A stretch of DNA of 64,000 nt from positions 53,509 to 117,508 of the forward strand of contig JADKHF010000046.1 of NCBI GenBank assembly GCA_016721865.1, written 5' to 3'. The stretch's first letter is position 1. Each line of letters opens with the position of its first letter. Both the position numbers and the translations under genes were made by a program. Positions 20,792-30,440 of the stretch are shown here, one piece after another. This DNA comes from Nitrosomonas sp. GTDB taxonomy: Bacteria > Pseudomonadota > Gammaproteobacteria > Burkholderiales > Nitrosomonadaceae. Below the pieces are notes generated by a model, which was given only the letters and a program-made list of their open reading frames with translations, did not search any database and was not told where the DNA came from.

Positions 20792-21118
20792 CAATCGATA
20801 GGACTGGTAAGTAGCTGCCGTCTTTTTGGAGCGGGTGCCAACTTCAATTTTTGGGGGGGGGGCAACCCCCCCGGGAAGGGAAAAAAAAAAGGCAAACCCC
20901 AACCCCCCGGGATCAATTTGTTTGGGCCCCCGGTGGTTTGTCTGATATACATACCCTTAAGCCTACTATAGCCAGGGTATGTGTCGATATAAAACAACTA
21001 TATTATGGCACTACAACGCACGAGAAAAATACGATCGTATATTATTCAAATGCTTATAAAATTAACGGCCGGATAATAACAGTGAAATGACAGTTTCTGG
21101 ACGGGTTCCTGACGAAGA
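20792..21118. other. IS1634-type 5' remnant with a homopolymer-rich insert; no gene
   Basis: Bases 20792-20836 and 20932-21118 match 62075-62117 and 62118-62308, the transposase 5' end and upstream DNA of the IS1634-type element in the 60-62 kb cluster. Between them 20837-20931 is an extra 95 bases made largely of G, C and A runs. The match resumes exactly at the next base, so the block is inserted cleanly. No credible coding region is present. Confidence 0.7.
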
Positions 21119-22549
21119 TAATGGAATGGACGCCCACTACCCAAAACGGCATCAAAGTGCCAGTAGTGGTGCAATGACCACTAAAACAGAGAGGAGCGTC
21201 CGACATGAAGATTACAACAATAGGCATTGATTTGGCAAAAGAGGTGTTTCAGATCCACGGTGTAGATGAGTATGGCAAGGCTGTGCTGCGTAAGCAATTA
21301 CGCCGCGGACAGATGACGGAGTTCTTTTGCCAATCTGGGGCCTTGCCTGATTGGCTTAGAAGCGTGCGGTAGTTCCCACCACTGGGCGAGAAAGTTGGGT
21401 GGATTTGGGCATACTGTCAAGCTCATGTCGCCCCAGTTCGTCAAGCCCTATGTCAAGACTAACAAGCATGATATGGCCGATGCAGAAGCGATTTGTGAAG
21501 CAGTTACTCGACCCAATATGCGCTTTGTCCCGATCAAGACTGTTGAGCAACAGGCCATTCTATCAGTGCACCGAGCCAGACAGGGATTTGTCAAGGCGAG
21601 AACTTCACAGGCAAATCAGATACGCGGTCTACTCTCTGAGTTTGGTATCGTCATCCCTCAGGGGATCCAATCGATTGGCAAACGCATGCCTGACATTCTG
21701 GAAGATGCCGAAAATGGTTTGCCAGGAACAATGCGCCGATTACTGGAAAGACTGAATGATCACCTTAAAGAACTGGATCGGCAGGTGAAAGAGTTAGAGT
21801 TGCAAATCAAGCTTTGGCACAAGGAGAACGAAGCCAGCCAAAGACTGGAAGCCATCCTGGTGTTGGCCCGATTACAGCGAGCGCCATTGTGGCAACTGTG
21901 GGGAATGCTACAGAGTTCAAGAGCAGTAGACAATTGGCCGCATGGCTAGGGTTAGTGCCCAAGCAGCATTCAAGCGGTGGCAAACAGTTATTGCTTGGTA
22001 TCAGCAAACGCGGGGATACTTATCTTCGCACCCTGCTGATCCATGGAGCAAGAGCAGTCATCCGCTTTGCCGAGAAGAAGGCCGAGCCAGAAAGCTGGCT
22101 TCGCAAGCTGATAACACGGCGCAATAAGAACGTTGCTGCTGTTGCCCTGGCAAATAAGAACGCTCGCATCATCTGGGCATTGCTCACCCAGAAAGCGACA
22201 TTTCACCCCGATCACACTATGGCAACAACTGCTACTGCAGCTCATTGATCGTGAGGGTTGAATAGAAGCGTATGGGTATGTTGCATTAAAACGAGTTTAA
22301 GGAGAAAGTTACCACCGATTGCACAGGCAATCACGACATGATGGCGAGACTGGTCAGACCGTGAGTAGCTAAACCTGACTTAGCCCAAGTGCATAGAGCA
22401 CGTGAAGATGATAAAGGTGCTACTCAGCAAATTCCATCAGGGACAGAGGCCATGCGCTTCACACAAAGTCCGGATGTATGGCTGCAATCTTTACCTTCTT
22501 GAGATCATAGATTGAAGGCTTTGCAAAAATGTGGGCGTCCATGTATGGG
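21119..22549 (+). mobile_element. IS110-family (IS1111-type) element, copy 1
   Basis: The ends carry the 12-base subterminal inverted repeat ATGGACGCCCAC (21126-21137) and GTGGGCGTCCAT (22531-22542), each about 7 bases from the tip, as in IS1111-type members of IS110. About 285 bases of noncoding DNA follow the transposase and are conserved in all three window copies. The element abuts the C-terminal part of an ISL3 transposase. Confidence 0.82.
21205..22261 (+). pseudogene. IS110-family transposase, copy 1, frameshifted
   Basis: The product starts MKITTIGIDLAKEVFQIHGV with the DEDD-type aspartate, and later includes KHDMADAEAICEAVTRP and the C-terminal transposase_20 region (TEFKSSRQLAAWLGLVPKQH, SKRGDTYLRTLLIHGARAVI). 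Compared with copy 3, an extra T near 21328 and a lost base near 21856 break the frame. Bases near 22228 also differ from the usual LIDREG ending. The copy is probably inactive or misread. Confidence 0.85.
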
Positions 22550-22845
22550 CCAGGCAAGCCAGCGGCGAATGCCTTTCTGAACGGCTGGTGCGCTCAGGTT
22601 TAGAAGGCAGAAATCTCAGCCTTTCAGCCTTTCAGAAGTTTGCCAACACACTCAGAGCGCATTGGTCGGGGATCATTCACTTTGTCGAATCGAACATTAC
22701 CAATGCAATATTGGAGAGCATCAACAGCAAAATCCAATTGGACAAACGACGTGCTCGCGGCTTTAGAAACGTCAAGAACTACATCAATATAATCTATTTC
22801 CTGTGTGGAAGGCTGACTTTATCTTACCCACGGTATTTCACATAG
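22550..22845 (+). pseudogene. ISL3-family transposase, C-terminal fragment
   Basis: The fragment encodes KFANTLRAHWSGIIHFVESN, then SINSKIQLDKRRARGFRNVK and INIIYFLCGRLTL, the recognisable end of ISL3 transposases including the glutamate region (AILESINSK). The preceding residues sit in a shifted frame. Its 5' part has been removed at the right end of the IS110 copy, which probably inserted into it. Confidence 0.75.
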
Positions 22846-23029
22846 ACCCGAACTTCTAGAGGGGCCAATAAGTGGATAGACTTTTTGATTCTCAATGTAT
22901 AAACAGACAATATTTCCCTTCTTTTTCAATTCAAGTATTTTGCCCGGAACTGTTAAAGTGATCATCCATTTATCAAAACTATTTATTAACATTGGCAGTT
23001 CAAAGAATTGCTGGTTTGGTTAATAACTT

Positions 23030-24874
23030 ATGACATTTAAGTCACGTTTACTCAGTTCACTACGCAAGTTCTCTTCATCGTCGGAGTTGCATCACGATGA
23101 AGAGTTCGTTACGTCTGCAGAAGGTTCACAATTAAACAGTGAATTAAATTCTAATCAGCAATTTGCATCGACTGATGAAATTAAACAACTTTTTGATACT
23201 GCGTATCGTGATCGGTTAAGCGCGGAAGATCGGGCAATTAAGGAAGCGCATAAGCGAATTGAAGCAGAAAATATTGCAAGAGTGACTGCTGAGGCGAGAG
23301 CCCGGGCCGAAGCTAACGCCAGAATTTTGGCTGAAACAAGAATCCAGGCGGAAGCGATTGCTACTGATCAAGCCAGAACCAGAGCTAAAGCTGAGGCTTT
23401 GGCAGTTAGAGAAGCCAATGCCCGCCGGGAATTTGAAATAAAAGCCAGGCAGCTTGCGGAAGAGAAGATTAAAGCTGAGAAATCCCTGAATGCGCTATTG
23501 GAAGCCAGAATCAAAGCAGAAGCTTCGATTGTTGAGAAAATGCAGAAACGCGTTGAACAAGAAGCTGCCGCTTTGGATAAAGCGCATGCAACTGCACTGA
23601 GAGAGAATGAAGCTGCCGAAGCAGCAGTGCATCGAGCCAAAGTAGCTGATGAGGCACGCTTAATTGCGCTGGCTGTTATAGAGGCAGAGGCACACGCAAT
23701 GGCGCTTGCAAATGCAAAGATTCATGAAGCCCAGAAAAACATGGCACTAGCTAGCGCCAATGAAGAAACTGAAAGGCAAATCATTGAAGAAATGCAGACA
23801 CGTTCGAAAATAGAGGCAAAAAAATTGGCACAAGCTGCCCGGCGTCTGGATGCAGAGAAACAAGTAAGAGAAACGGAAGAGGATAGGCTAAGAGCTGAGA
23901 CTGCTGCGGTACATGCGGCGATAGAAAGCCGAATCTGAAGCGTTCGCAGCAGAGCAGGCGAGAAAAAAGAGCTGAATTAGACAATCAAGCAACTATCGCG
24001 GCACGTGATAAAACAGATGCGGAAAAGTGGCGGCCGGAATAGCGGAATCCATACTTGCAAAAGAGAACGCAGCCACTGATGCGATCAAGGCTCGTCTTGT
24101 TGCAGAATCTGAGTTGTTGGATGAAGCCAATCATCGGATGCAGATTGAGGCTGAAGCGTTAGCGGCTGCAGATGCAGCTTTGCGAGCAGAAAAAGAAGCT
24201 AAAGCAGTTGCAAAAGAGAAGAAGAAAGCGGAGGTCAACGCGAACAAAGAGTATCAGAAACGTATCGAGGCGGATGAAGAATTCATTAAAGAAGCTGAGG
24301 CCCGTGCAGAAGCTGAGAAAGCTGCAAGGAATGCTGCAAAAGCAAGATGGAAGCTGAAATAAGATTAAAAGCTGCAGCGGAGGCAAAAGCCAGAATGGAC
24401 ATGCTTGCTGTTCAAGAAACTAATATCCAAAAGGATCTTGAACATCGTTTGCTGGAAGATGCGGAAATTCGTGCCAAAGCGATAGCCGATGCAAAACAAG
24501 CCGTCGCTGAACGATTTGAGATTGAACAAAAAATCACAGGATTGGCAATTACTAGAGCACAAGCGAAAATTATCGCTACCAATAAAGCCAAAGCGCAACT
24601 TGAAGCAGAAAAAACTGCTACCAGAATCGCATTGGAAAAAGCTAGAACCGAATCGGCTGCTCTTGCCGTCATGGAGGAGCGCATAGCGTTGGAATCGAAA
24701 GCGCTGGAAACTGCAATAGCCCGGGAAGCTGTTGAAGTTATGGCTAAGGAAGCACTGCTTGCGCGTTCCCAAGCTGATAAAGAAGCAACCGCTGCAGCAA
24801 CTGCGAGAATACGAGCAGAAATTGCAGCCGCAGAACATTCCCGTAATAGGATGGCTTCAAGCATCAAGACTTAA
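23030..24874 (+). CDS. Long Ala/Glu/Arg-rich coiled-coil protein, frameshifted
   Basis: I do not recognise a family. After an N-terminal segment of about 60 residues rich in Ser and acidic residues, the product is almost entirely Ala, Glu, Lys, Arg and Ile/Leu. It has recurring AEA/ARAEA units such as ARVTAEARARAEANARILAE, predicting a very long continuous coiled coil. There is no signal peptide or membrane segment. The frame is intact from ATG 23030 to 23938 and then breaks several times (about 23935, 23970, 24030 and 24358). The same composition continues in neighbouring frames to the stop at 24874, giving roughly 610 residues in total. It stands alone between IS remnants. A cytoskeletal or scaffolding role is possible but unproven. 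Confidence 0.65.
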
Positions 24875-25217
24875 CAATCAGATAAATATGCTATCAAAAA
24901 TAAAAGTTATAAATCTGCCTTTTTATAGATCAAATGGTTGGAAGCAATATCGCACGAATAGTTTTCGTTAAAGGAGGGCTTTGAATTTTTGAAGAGGCCC
25001 TATAAATTCTGATTTCTGGACGATGATCAGGTGGTATTTTTGTAACTTCTTCGCAATAAGACCTGAAAGCAATCAATCTAATGCACTTAATCGACTCAGA
25101 AGATGCATTTCTTTTGTGATAACCGTGGTATATGTTTATCGACATACAGTCTGGCAATCTTTTTAGGTTTTACGCTATGGCTATGCTACATAGAGTTTAC
25201 TCAGAAATTCAGCGATC
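24875..25217. other. No gene recognised
   Basis: This AT-rich stretch between the coiled-coil gene and an IS5-family transposase fragment holds no frame with recognisable motifs. The right part may be the former end of the truncated IS5 element. Confidence 0.5.
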
Positions 25218-25578
25218 AGTTATGCGCTGCCAAGTGGAAATTCCGGTTTGAGAAGAATTGGCAGGAACGTGCAAACCCGATTTCTCTGGACATGCTCTTT
25301 CTTGCTGTCGAAGATGCCATTTTGCCAGCAAGATTCCTCAGACAAATAAAAACCCGCACCAAGATGAGCAGGTTCATAACCAGGAAGATGCTATTAATCC
25401 ATGCGGCAGACGTATCAGCGCGCCTAACTCGAATATTGTTGAGCCGATAACCATACTTTCCCTGGCCAAACTTTCCTTCAATTGGAATGCGCTCGCGATA
25501 TTCCTGTCGACGTTGCGCTTTCAAGTGCATTAATTCATCTTTGTTTTCAGGTGTACTCTTTGGTGGACGTCCCAGTGG
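25218..25578 (-). pseudogene. IS5-family transposase, C-terminal fragment
   Basis: On the minus strand the sequence encodes LGRPPKSTPENKDELMHLKA, then IPIEGKFGQGKYGYRLNNIR and SAAWINSIFLVMNLLIL. This is the typical C-terminus of IS5/DDE_Tnp_1 transposases, with the glutamate of the DDE triad in the VEGKFGQGK-like motif. The upstream part is cut off precisely at the end of the IS3 copy at 25579. Confidence 0.8.
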
Positions 25579-26844
25579 TGACCTGGTCAAGTAAAACCGG
25601 ACACCTCAGTTACAACTTTCATCGTTTTTGCTGCTTCAGCTTCATATTGGTTCGGACTTTTGTAATCCAGGTATGAATGCAGTCTTTGGTTGTTATAAAA
25701 CACGGCGATATACTGCAAAATGTCCTGCTGTGCTTCATAGCGGGTTTGGTAATGCCGCCATTGGCAACGTTCCTGCTTGAGGCTGCCAAAGAAGCTTCCG
25801 CAACTGCATTATCCCAACAATTTCCCAGACGACTCATGCTGCCAATAAAACCATATGCTTTAAGTAGATTGCGGTATGCTTTGCCGGCATACTGCGACCC
25901 GCGAGTCCTGCTGCACGATCAGGCCAGGCGGTGGCTGACGCAACCAGATAGCCATTCGCAATGCATCACAAACCAGTGTTGCTTTCATCCGTGAGCTCAT
26001 GCTCCAACCGACCACTTTTCTGGAAAACAAATCTATTACGATTGCCAGATACAGCCAGCCTTCTTGTGTCCAGATGTATGTGATATCGCAAACATAAACT
26101 TGATCCAGTTTGGCAAACATCAAATTGCCGATTCAATTGGTTTTCAAATACCGGCAACTGGTGATTGCTGTCTGTCGTCACCTTGTATTTCTTCCGATGC
26201 CTGACAGTGACGAAAGCCTCACGCATTAGTTTTCTCGTCTTCCAGCGGCTAATCGAATAGCCTAAGGCATTTAGCGCTCGTTTCATTCGGCGACTGCCAT
26301 AGGTGTAATCGCATGATTTTGCAATATTCTTCACAGCATCAAGAAGTTGTCTGTGGTGCAGATCATCCGGGCAATTGCGACGGCGTTGTTCATAGTCATA
26401 GTAAGCACTGCGACTGACACCCAATAGCCGACACATTAGGCCGACCGGGCAGGTCTTTTTCTTTTGGGTGATGAACGAATACTTCACTTCGTTTTTTTTC
26501 GCGAAAAAGACCGCCGCCTCCTTTAATATTTGCCGCTCCAGCTTTAATTGTTTGTTTTCTATCTTAAGTCGCCGAATTTCTCCCTGATCCGGCGTCAGTT
26601 TCCCATTACCCCGGAATGCCTGGCCATTATTATCCGCCTCGTTCTCCTTGATCCATCGCCCAAGCATGTTAGCCCTGATTTCCAAGCTCCTGGCAGCTTC
26701 TGCTATCGTCAATCCCTGATCCAGAACCAGACTGATTGCATCCAGTTTGAATTCCTTTGTATATTGTTTCCTCGTTTCCATTTCTTCCTCCAATTAAGAT
26801 TATTTTCTCTTAACTGGAGTGTCCGAGTCTATTAGACCACATCA
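25579..26844 (-). mobile_element. IS3-family insertion sequence, copy 2 (inverted)
   Basis: This element has the same length (1266 bases) and the same ends as the copy at 19526-20791 but lies in the opposite orientation. The two form inverted repeats around 4.8 kb containing the IS110 copy, the ISL3 fragment and the coiled-coil gene. It interrupts the IS5 fragment on its left. Confidence 0.88.
25610..26781 (-). pseudogene. IS3-family transposase, copy 2, OrfA-OrfB fused then frameshifted
   Basis: ATG 26781 begins OrfA. At the OrfA-OrfB junction this copy has AAAAAAAAC where copy 1 has AAAGAAAC, which joins the two frames directly (VFFAKKNEVKYSFITQ). The fused frame is lost near 26120 (copy 1 reads GCCAAACCGGATCAAG). 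The rest, containing YVCDITYIW and the glutamate region, lies in other frames, with a further break near 25905. The first aspartate and the zipper region are intact but no complete DDE enzyme can be read. Confidence 0.85.
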
Positions 26845-27223
26845 GGGATCAAGAATCATGCCCGGTGGTGTATCAAATCCTTTGAGGGGCAGTTTTTTGG
26901 CTGATATAACGAATCATAGTGCACGGTTTTTGGTGTTAATTCACATATTTATGTGCACCATTTTACCAAAATATGAAATACTATTCAATTAAAACAGTTA
27001 GTTATACTTTTTGAGTAAGCTCTACATATGCCAGGCATGTGCTCTGGCTAAGCTCATGTAATTCTGGACTTTGCATAAAAACCAGCGTATTTGACTCTGC
27101 CAAAGCTGCATTCCACTACAAACGGCTTGGGTGATCAGGCTGTTGCGCTAAACCACCTACTTTTAGGATGGTATTTTTGTTGTTGGATTTTTTATCATGA
27201 ACGACTACTATTTGTACCTTGGC
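26845..27223. other. No gene recognised
   Basis: This 379-base stretch between the IS3 copy and the membrane glycosyltransferase gene has no convincing reading frame. A minus-strand run near 27010-27120 (AESNTLVFMQSPELHELSQS) looks protein-like but has no start and I cannot assign it. Confidence 0.4.
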
Positions 27224-28792
27224 TCAAGGTTTGACATAAAACTCTCCATTTAACCCGGCGACGTATACTTTTTTGTAGTTGTTAATGGTTGCGTATGCAA
27301 TAAAAGGTTTATTTAAATCCACCAAATCACCTCCTTCATAATCGACGAGAATGGCTGCAGGTGGATCTTCAGCGAAAAGGTCGTCTAGGCTTTCAGCAGA
27401 GGTTCCTGCAAAGTGCTTGCGTTGCTCAGGGGTAAGAAGATCACCAACTCTAAAAAGAAATGGGCCGGTAGATAATTCAGAGTATGTCGGAAGGTTAGAT
27501 TCTATGGCGTATATTGGGGACAAAGTGGCAATTTTACGATCAGTGGCAATACCATTTTCTATTAGGACATTCTGCACATTTGTGGAGACATCATGTGATC
27601 TAAGTGCAATCCATGTTTCTTTATGAGCTAGGCGCGAAATGTTCCAGAGCAAATGAGGTCCATTGTATGCTGCAGTTACAAATATGAGAATAAGCACTAG
27701 TCTTTTATGTAAAATTGATGTTTTTTCTGAATCAGATACGCATGAAAAAATGAATAGAATGAACAGAAAACCTATGGGTATAGAGTAGTAATGTGGCCAT
27801 GAGGGGGTTGGTATCAATGCAGTTATTGCTGTAATTAATACTAAAAAGAAAGTTAAGAATGCTCCTGAATGTATTTTTTGGATGGCCTGTCTCATAGTTT
27901 GCGAACTTTTGATAGATAGTCCAGCCCCAAGCATAATGCCTAACAGAAGAATCAGGGTGTCGGATTTGAAATATTGTTTGTGTGCAAATGCTAATTTTGC
28001 ATATAGCGACATAGGCCCATCAAAATCAGTAATCTGACGCCAGTGGGTGTTGACATTATGAAATCCTAGGTTGTTAAAGCTAAAAGAGTCAAAATCTGAT
28101 ATGAAGAATAGAATGGGGAGCAGCCCAACGGTTAGCCCAGCTATGTAAAATAAAAGACTATAAATGCTATTTTTTTTGATATTTATATAGGAGTATTTTT
28201 CCATTGCAAGATAACAAATAATTATCATTACGAAGGGAATGACAGCTGTGGCATAAGTGAATTTTGTTCCAATCGCAAGTGCAAGAAAGATGCCTGCAAA
28301 TGTAATGCCTACTAACTTGATTTGATTCTCGATAAACGAAATATAAAATAGGTAGAAGCTTATTATTGAAAGAGCTACAGGCATCATAAAGTTAGTGGCA
28401 AGTGCAGCTGAATTTAAAATGTTTATATTCAATAAAAAGAGTGTAACAATGCCAAGAGAAAGAAAAAGATCATGTAGAACACGTCGAGCCAGCAAGAATA
28501 GAACTACTGATGAGATAATGAGAAATAGAAAGCTAAGCAGTTTCCCTATAAAAAAATAATACGACTCTATGCCGAGTATTCTATAAAGACTCCCGTATAG
28601 AAAAGGAAGGTAGGGCGTTTGGAGGTATGCAAAGTCTTTGTATAGTTCTTTGCCTTGAGCAACAAAGACGCTTGCAGTAATATACATATGCTCGTCGTAC
28701 CAAAAAGCTGTCATGTTCATGGCAAACGCGCCAGCGATTGCAAACATAAGAATAGGGATCAAAAACCAGAGAACAAATCTATTATTCTTCAT
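27224..28792 (-). CDS. Multi-spanning GT-C type membrane glycosyltransferase (GT39/ArnT-like)
   Basis: The 522-residue protein has about ten hydrophobic segments and the GT-C signature near its N-terminus. There an acidic loop after the first membrane helix reads FWYDEHMYITASVFVAQGKE, followed by LYKDFAYLQTPYLPFLYG. Such enzymes transfer sugars from polyprenyl-phosphate donors to proteins, lipids or glycans outside the cytoplasmic membrane. A soluble domain of about 110 residues ends the protein. The gene is very AT-rich compared with its neighbours. Its proximity to genes that should make polyprenyl-phosphate-arabinose suggests an arabinofuranosyltransferase, though that specificity is inferred from context only. 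Alternatives are mannosyl- or aminoarabinosyl-type transferases. Confidence 0.8.
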   Translation of the reverse strand: MKNNRFVLWFLIPILMFAIAGAFAMNMTAFWYDEHMYITASVFVAQGKELYKDFAYLQTPYLPFLYGSLYRILGIESYYFFIGKLLSFLFLIISSVVLFLLARRVLHDLFLSLGIVTLFLLNINILNSAALATNFMMPVALSIISFYLFYISFIENQIKLVGITFAGIFLALAIGTKFTYATAVIPFVMIIICYLAMEKYSYINIKKNSIYSLLFYIAGLTVGLLPILFFISDFDSFSFNNLGFHNVNTHWRQITDFDGPMSLYAKLAFAHKQYFKSDTLILLLGIMLGAGLSIKSSQTMRQAIQKIHSGAFLTFFLVLITAITALIPTPSWPHYYSIPIGFLFILFIFSCVSDSEKTSILHKRLVLILIFVTAAYNGPHLLWNISRLAHKETWIALRSHDVSTNVQNVLIENGIATDRKIATLSPIYAIESNLPTYSELSTGPFLFRVGDLLTPEQRKHFAGTSAESLDDLFAEDPPAAILVDYEGGDLVDLNKPFIAYATINNYKKVYVAGLNGEFYVKP

Positions 28793-29078
28793 TTGAAGGG
28801 CGTCCTATATTTTGTGTAAATGGTGTTTAGAACTGCCAGCGTATTTCTTTGAACGGTAACTTGTTTAATACATATTTCCAGTCTCTTAGTGGTGCGAACC
28901 ACAACACACAGTGCAGATAACGGCATCGATGAGACGACCTTTACCAAGATTGTGCCGATTTGCCAGAATAACCATATCGAAGTACGACACTATCGCCATC
29001 ATTATGGTGAATAAAATAGATTGCGCCAGAGTTCGAGATGCGGAGCGGATCGTTGAAATGCCTGACCTGGTTTATGGG

Positions 29079-29513
29079 TTACCCTGAAGTAACCCATTGG
29101 TCATAGACCTCCATAACTGTAGCTGAAACAGCGATACCCACCAAGATACCGGCAGCAATCTCGATGCGCGTATGTCCCATGCGCTCCCGCAGGAGCTGAT
29201 GATCTGTAGTCGTGGCAGACAACTTGTTGATTGCCACCGCATGCTTGCCCACCTGACGACGCAAACTGTTCGCATCGAGCGTCACGATGAACGCCAAGGT
29301 AATCGCCACGCCGAATGCCGGATGATCGATGCCTTCTTTCAAAGCGATGAGTGCGGCCATACTGCTGACGATTGCGCTGTGGTTGCTTGGCAGGCCGCCG
29401 TAGCCAATCAAGCCAAAGGCCAGTTGCCTGCTCTTGATGCTGTTGATCACGAATTTCGTGATCCCAGCGACGAGCCAAGCCAGGAAAGGCGTCAGTGCAT
29501 AGGAGAAATCCAT
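29079..29513 (-). CDS. Divergent PAP2-family membrane phosphatase (DUF212)
   Basis: The 144-residue membrane protein matches the DUF212/YuiD group of PAP2-like proteins. It carries AFGLIGYGGLPSNHSAIVSS near residue 35, with the SNHS phosphatase motif, and later RERMGHTRIEIAAGILVGIA with the HTR-type motif. The ATG at 29513 is preferred because it lies 2 bases after the ubiA-like stop; an upstream in-frame start would overlap that gene. In mycobacteria a PAP2 protein (Rv3807c) encoded beside the UbiA enzyme is proposed to dephosphorylate decaprenylphosphoryl-5-phosphoribose. The same role here would complete the pathway. Confidence 0.85.
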   Translation of the reverse strand: MDFSYALTPFLAWLVAGITKFVINSIKSRQLAFGLIGYGGLPSNHSAIVSSMAALIALKEGIDHPAFGVAITLAFIVTLDANSLRRQVGKHAVAINKLSATTTDHQLLRERMGHTRIEIAAGILVGIAVSATVMEVYDQWVTSG

Positions 29514-29515
29514 GA

Positions 29516-30400
29516 TCACCCCTGCGTCGGCCACAAAGACCAAGCGCAGGCAGCCACCCAGAGCACTACTGTGAGAAGCAACTGCCAGTCGGCCAGAAGC
29601 GCATCGGTCGGTGACTCGCCACCATCCAGTTCTTCAATCACATACCAGTAGCGGAACAGACCGAAAAGAACCAACGGCACGGTGATGACCAGTTCCGGCT
29701 TGGCCGACATCACGAACATGCTGTAGAAAATCAATGCGCCGGTCGCCGACATTTCAGCATAACGATCTACCAGGGATACCGAGTATTTCTGCAGTACCTT
29801 GCGTCCTTCCGTGCCGCTCTGGCTAAGCTCTTGCCGACGCTTCACCGCCGCGAGATAAAGGGCAAGACAAAGCGTGGTTACAGACATCCAGTCGGATACC
29901 GGCACATCCAGCGCCATGGCGCCAGCATAAACGCGAAGCACAAAGCCGATGGCAATCGTGAAGATGTCCACTACGGGCTGGTGCTTCAATACAAAGGTGT
30001 AAGCTAGGTTAATCGTCATGTAGATGGCGATTACCATCACTACCTTCGGTGCGAGAAACCATCCCCAAACCAGCACGGCATACAACGCCGCCAGCATGAC
30101 CAGGGCAGCTGGCACCGAGACGATGCCGGAGGCCAGTGGACGGGTCTTGGATTTCTTGGGATGACGACGGTCATGCTCGATGTCGTGGATGTCGTTGATG
30201 ATATAGGTCGTTGAGGAAGCCAGGCAGAACAGCGCTACAGCCAACAGGGCGTGACTCGCGGCACCAGGATTGAGAAATTCCCCAGCGAAGAGTAGCGGAG
30301 CAAGGACAAAGCCGTTTTTTACCCACTGTTTCGGCCTCATCAGCATTATCATGCCGATAAGCTGCGCTAGCAGGGAGCGGGTTACTACGGTATCATGCAT
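29516..30400 (-). CDS. ubiA: UbiA-family polyprenyl phosphate 5-phosphoribosyltransferase (DPPR synthase-like)
   Basis: This 294-residue UbiA-superfamily prenyltransferase has about eight or nine membrane helices. The first aspartate-rich motif is YIINDIHDIEHDRRHPKKSK near residue 87, where NDxxDxxxD binds the pyrophosphate through Mg. The opening RPKQWVKNGFVLAPLLF matches DPPR synthases (Rv3806c type), which attach 5-phosphoribose from PRPP to polyprenyl phosphate. They differ from UbiA quinone enzymes, which carry a second DxxxD region; here the second loop reads VSLVDRYAEMSATGAL. DprE1, DprE2 and a PAP2 phosphatase in adjacent genes strongly support this reading. It is transcribed divergently from gtrA. 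Confidence 0.87.
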   Translation of the reverse strand: MHDTVVTRSLLAQLIGMIMLMRPKQWVKNGFVLAPLLFAGEFLNPGAASHALLAVALFCLASSTTYIINDIHDIEHDRRHPKKSKTRPLASGIVSVPAALVMLAALYAVLVWGWFLAPKVVMVIAIYMTINLAYTFVLKHQPVVDIFTIAIGFVLRVYAGAMALDVPVSDWMSVTTLCLALYLAAVKRRQELSQSGTEGRKVLQKYSVSLVDRYAEMSATGALIFYSMFVMSAKPELVITVPLVLFGLFRYWYVIEELDGGESPTDALLADWQLLLTVVLWVAACAWSLWPTQG

Positions 30401-30440
30401 ACGTTTTTAACCTTGAAGTCATTATTAAAGTGTTTGCTTG
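30401..30440. promoter_or_regulatory. Divergent intergenic region between ubiA-like and gtrA-like genes
   Basis: Only 40 bases separate the two divergent start codons, so the promoters or ribosome-binding sites for both sides must overlap here or inside the genes. It is AT-rich (TTTTTAACCTTGAAGTCATT). No clear -35/-10 pair can be assigned with confidence. Confidence 0.35.

Noticed and set aside
20776..20997. A Gly/Pro-rich reading frame over the homopolymer block
   Set aside because: It is produced by the G/C runs of the anomalous insert joined to the IS1634-type N-terminus and has no independent support.
23280..24850. CRISPR-like or tandem DNA repeats in the coiled-coil gene
   Set aside because: The repetition is at protein level (Ala/Glu units); the DNA units vary in length and sequence with no spacer pattern.
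19526..26844. A composite transposon bounded by the two IS3 copies
   Set aside because: No target duplication flanks the pair, and the copy 1 and copy 2 outer flanks are unrelated IS debris, so a unit transposition event is not supported.
28793..29078. A possible coding remnant (near TTFTKIVPICQNNHIEVRHY) between the GT-C and PAP2 genes
   Set aside because: It is short, lacks a start and matches no family I know, so it is not listed as a gene.
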